Below are positions 54,301-57,300 of a stretch of 64,000 bases of DNA, one piece after another (the stretch's first letter is position 1; every line of letters starts with the position of its first letter). Below the pieces are notes generated by a model. It made no database searches, was not told the DNA's origin, and saw only the letters and a program-made list of their open reading frames with translations. The DNA comes from Gordionus sp. m RMFG-2023 (taxonomy: Eukaryota > Nematomorpha > Gordioida > Chordodea > Parachordodidae): contig NC_088775.1 in the NCBI RefSeq assembly GCF_954871325.1, positions 31,349,561 to 31,413,560 of the forward strand. Direction: 5' to 3'. The position numbers and the translations under genes are program-made.

Positions 54301-57300
54301 TTAGTGATCTGCATGGGGCCTAATTTTTCAAGCCCGGCCCATACCCGAAATTTTTTTTTTAATTTTATAACATTTTATTTTTGTTAAAGTTGCCTCTTTA
54401 TATCGGATCAGATATGGAAATTTTATAATATTGAATGATAACCGATATTTTAAAATGGGTGAAATAGGCCCAATCCGATAAAAAATATCGGTACATCCCT
54501 AAAATATATAGATATCAGTTCAAGATTGTGAAGGATATTTTTCTCATATAAATGATTATAAAAACCTTGCTTATCCAGGATGCCCTGTAAAAATCCTTAC
54601 TACCATGATGCCCTCTAATTATGAAAAACAATATCAATGATGCACAAAATTTTTAAGCAAATAAATTTATTTATAATTTTAAAGATATTCTGTTGAGGTT
54701 GACTTTTAATAAATATTAACAAATTTGAATAACTCTATTTTCTTCTAAATATCATCATTTTTCCTGTTGATTTTTATGAGATAAGAAATTAAAAATCCTA
54801 TTGAATAAAGATAAAAGAAATATTTTATAAATATATTGTTAAAAATTTTTAAATTTCAAGATATGTGAACCCAGATACACAATGTAAAGTAATATTATTT
54901 TGGTTTTTTTTTGACATTATATATTGTTTTATTATTTGCTATCTATCTAAAATTAAAACTTTTATAGTCAACATGTATTGAATTCATAAGGATAGTTAAA
55001 ATCCTAATCTTAGCAGCTCATCAGATGAGGAAATTTTTGCTTCAAGATACACAGATATTGATTCCATATGTACACTATAAAACATGGATTTCTGAAAACT
55101 TTCTGAAAGATATTTGAAAATTGTGAATGGTTTGATAGAAGGGAATGATGGATAATTAAAATTCCATATCCAGCAATAATTAATTTATAATAAAAATGTG
55201 GGAGGTGCAGATTTAAAGGACTCATTGATTGCCTCTGTATACACATTAGATCATGCAAATTATCAGTATATAAATTCTTGGTTATTGTATAGACCAGATT
55301 TATTTCTATAATTTTCACTAAAAGAAAATATGCCTTTATATTCATTTAAAATTTTAATAGGGTACTCTGTAATGCAATAAAATATGAATCCATGTAGTGA
55401 TGCAAAATAGAACCATTTGAGCTAATTAAAATTGACTAACTTAGTATTTTATATAAAAAAATAATATGCAAGCCTGGATATTTCACTCATAGATGGTATG
55501 AAATCTAGAGGCTTAGTCAATATTTTTTGACCAATAAATTGAGTTTGCCTTTTTTAAAAATTGGCACAGAGTGTTTTCCAGAAAATGTGAGGGGCAACAT
55601 GTCTTATTTAAAAGAAGGAAATAAGATATAATTTAATAGCACATTAGCCTAAATATAGTATAAAGGCATAGTGAAAAATTCTTAAATGTAAATTGGTTAC
55701 TAAAATGATTGTAAAAAATGTTGTGTTTCATTTTGTTTTACATCTAAAAAGAATTGTTTAAAAAAATTTTAAGAAAATTAATATAAATTAATATTAGAGT
55801 GTTTATTTAATAACAAAATTTTATGCCTTTCTTTTGTAATTTAAAAAAAGAATACTTTTTACACATTGTGTAATTAAAAACATATACTTAAAAAACTTTG
55901 GGCAGTTTTAAGAATTTAGAAGGGCTAATAAAAGACAAAAATAATGTTTTCTTTAAATTATGTTATTTATTGATAAGTCATGCAATAGAGTATTAAATTG
56001 GATAGGGAACAAAAAATATTAAGACATTAAGGTTTTTATTTTAAATTCTTTAAACTTTAAATGAAACAAAATAATTAATTATGTGATAATTACTATTTTC
56101 TAATAGTTCTCTAACATGTGTGCTTTGTGCAAAGTTAATATTTAATAAATTCACTTTTAAACCCATGTAAACAATCCAAAATATAAATAAGGATATATAT
56201 TAAGAAACATTTTAATCATAAAATCTTATTTTATAAATTAACAAAGATATAATTTCTAATTTAGAGTTGGTTAATTAAATACAATTATAATTTATTTTTC
56301 AAACTGTTATGGACAAAAACATCTTTTCTAAAAAAATGAATAAAACCAAAAAATATTATTTTCCTCTCAATATTGTAAATTAGAGTTTATCCTTAAAAAA
56401 GATTTTTTTAATAAAGCTAAAAACAGAAGCAATTAAATTAAAATAAACAGAAAATCAAAACAATTGTATTTTTTTTAGTCATGAATCTTAGCTATAAATA
56501 AAAAATGTCAAGTTGATATCATATTCAAATTATTTATATAACAAAAAAATTAATATTTAATTTAGTTAATTAAATGACAAAAAAAAAGATATAGAAAATT
56601 TAAAATTTTAAAAGCTTTTTTTTAATATAAGGGCATAGAAATAAAAATAATAAAATAATGAACATACCACTTGTTTGTGTGGCACTGAATATGTGAATTT
56701 ATTTATATTAGAATTCCCAGTTATGTTAAGAATTTGTGCATCTAAATTTGAAAGATTATTATGTGGTTTTATCAATCCTCTAAAAGTAGATAATGTAGAA
56801 TGTGGAAATGTTTTTACAAAAGAATTTGTAGAAATAGTGGAAATATTTCCCATATTATTGATGCTACCGATATGATTGCTTAAAGATGCCTGGGATATAC
56901 TTGATGATGTTATTATTATAGAACAAGTAACTAAAGACACTTCTTCAAGTGATAATGAATGAGGCAATTCTATTTGATTATCTGGTGTGGGAAATTGATT
57001 TACAGGTGATAAATCTGTAGAAATTATCAGATTGTTAATGTGTGATAATGAATCATCATTGCTTTCATCATCGCCACTTAAGATATCAGAATTTTTTGTT
57101 GCATGATTTTTTTCAATCATTATTTGGTTGTTAAACCCTATAAGGGAAAATATATTTTTAATTTATAACTAATTTATATAAACCTTTTACTGACTTGCCT
57201 CTTTTACCTTTGCTTTTTCCTTTATTTGATACTGATATTTCAATTTCCTCTGAAGGGATTTGTGTCATTTTAGCTTGAAATGTTTTTTCTACAGCTTGTG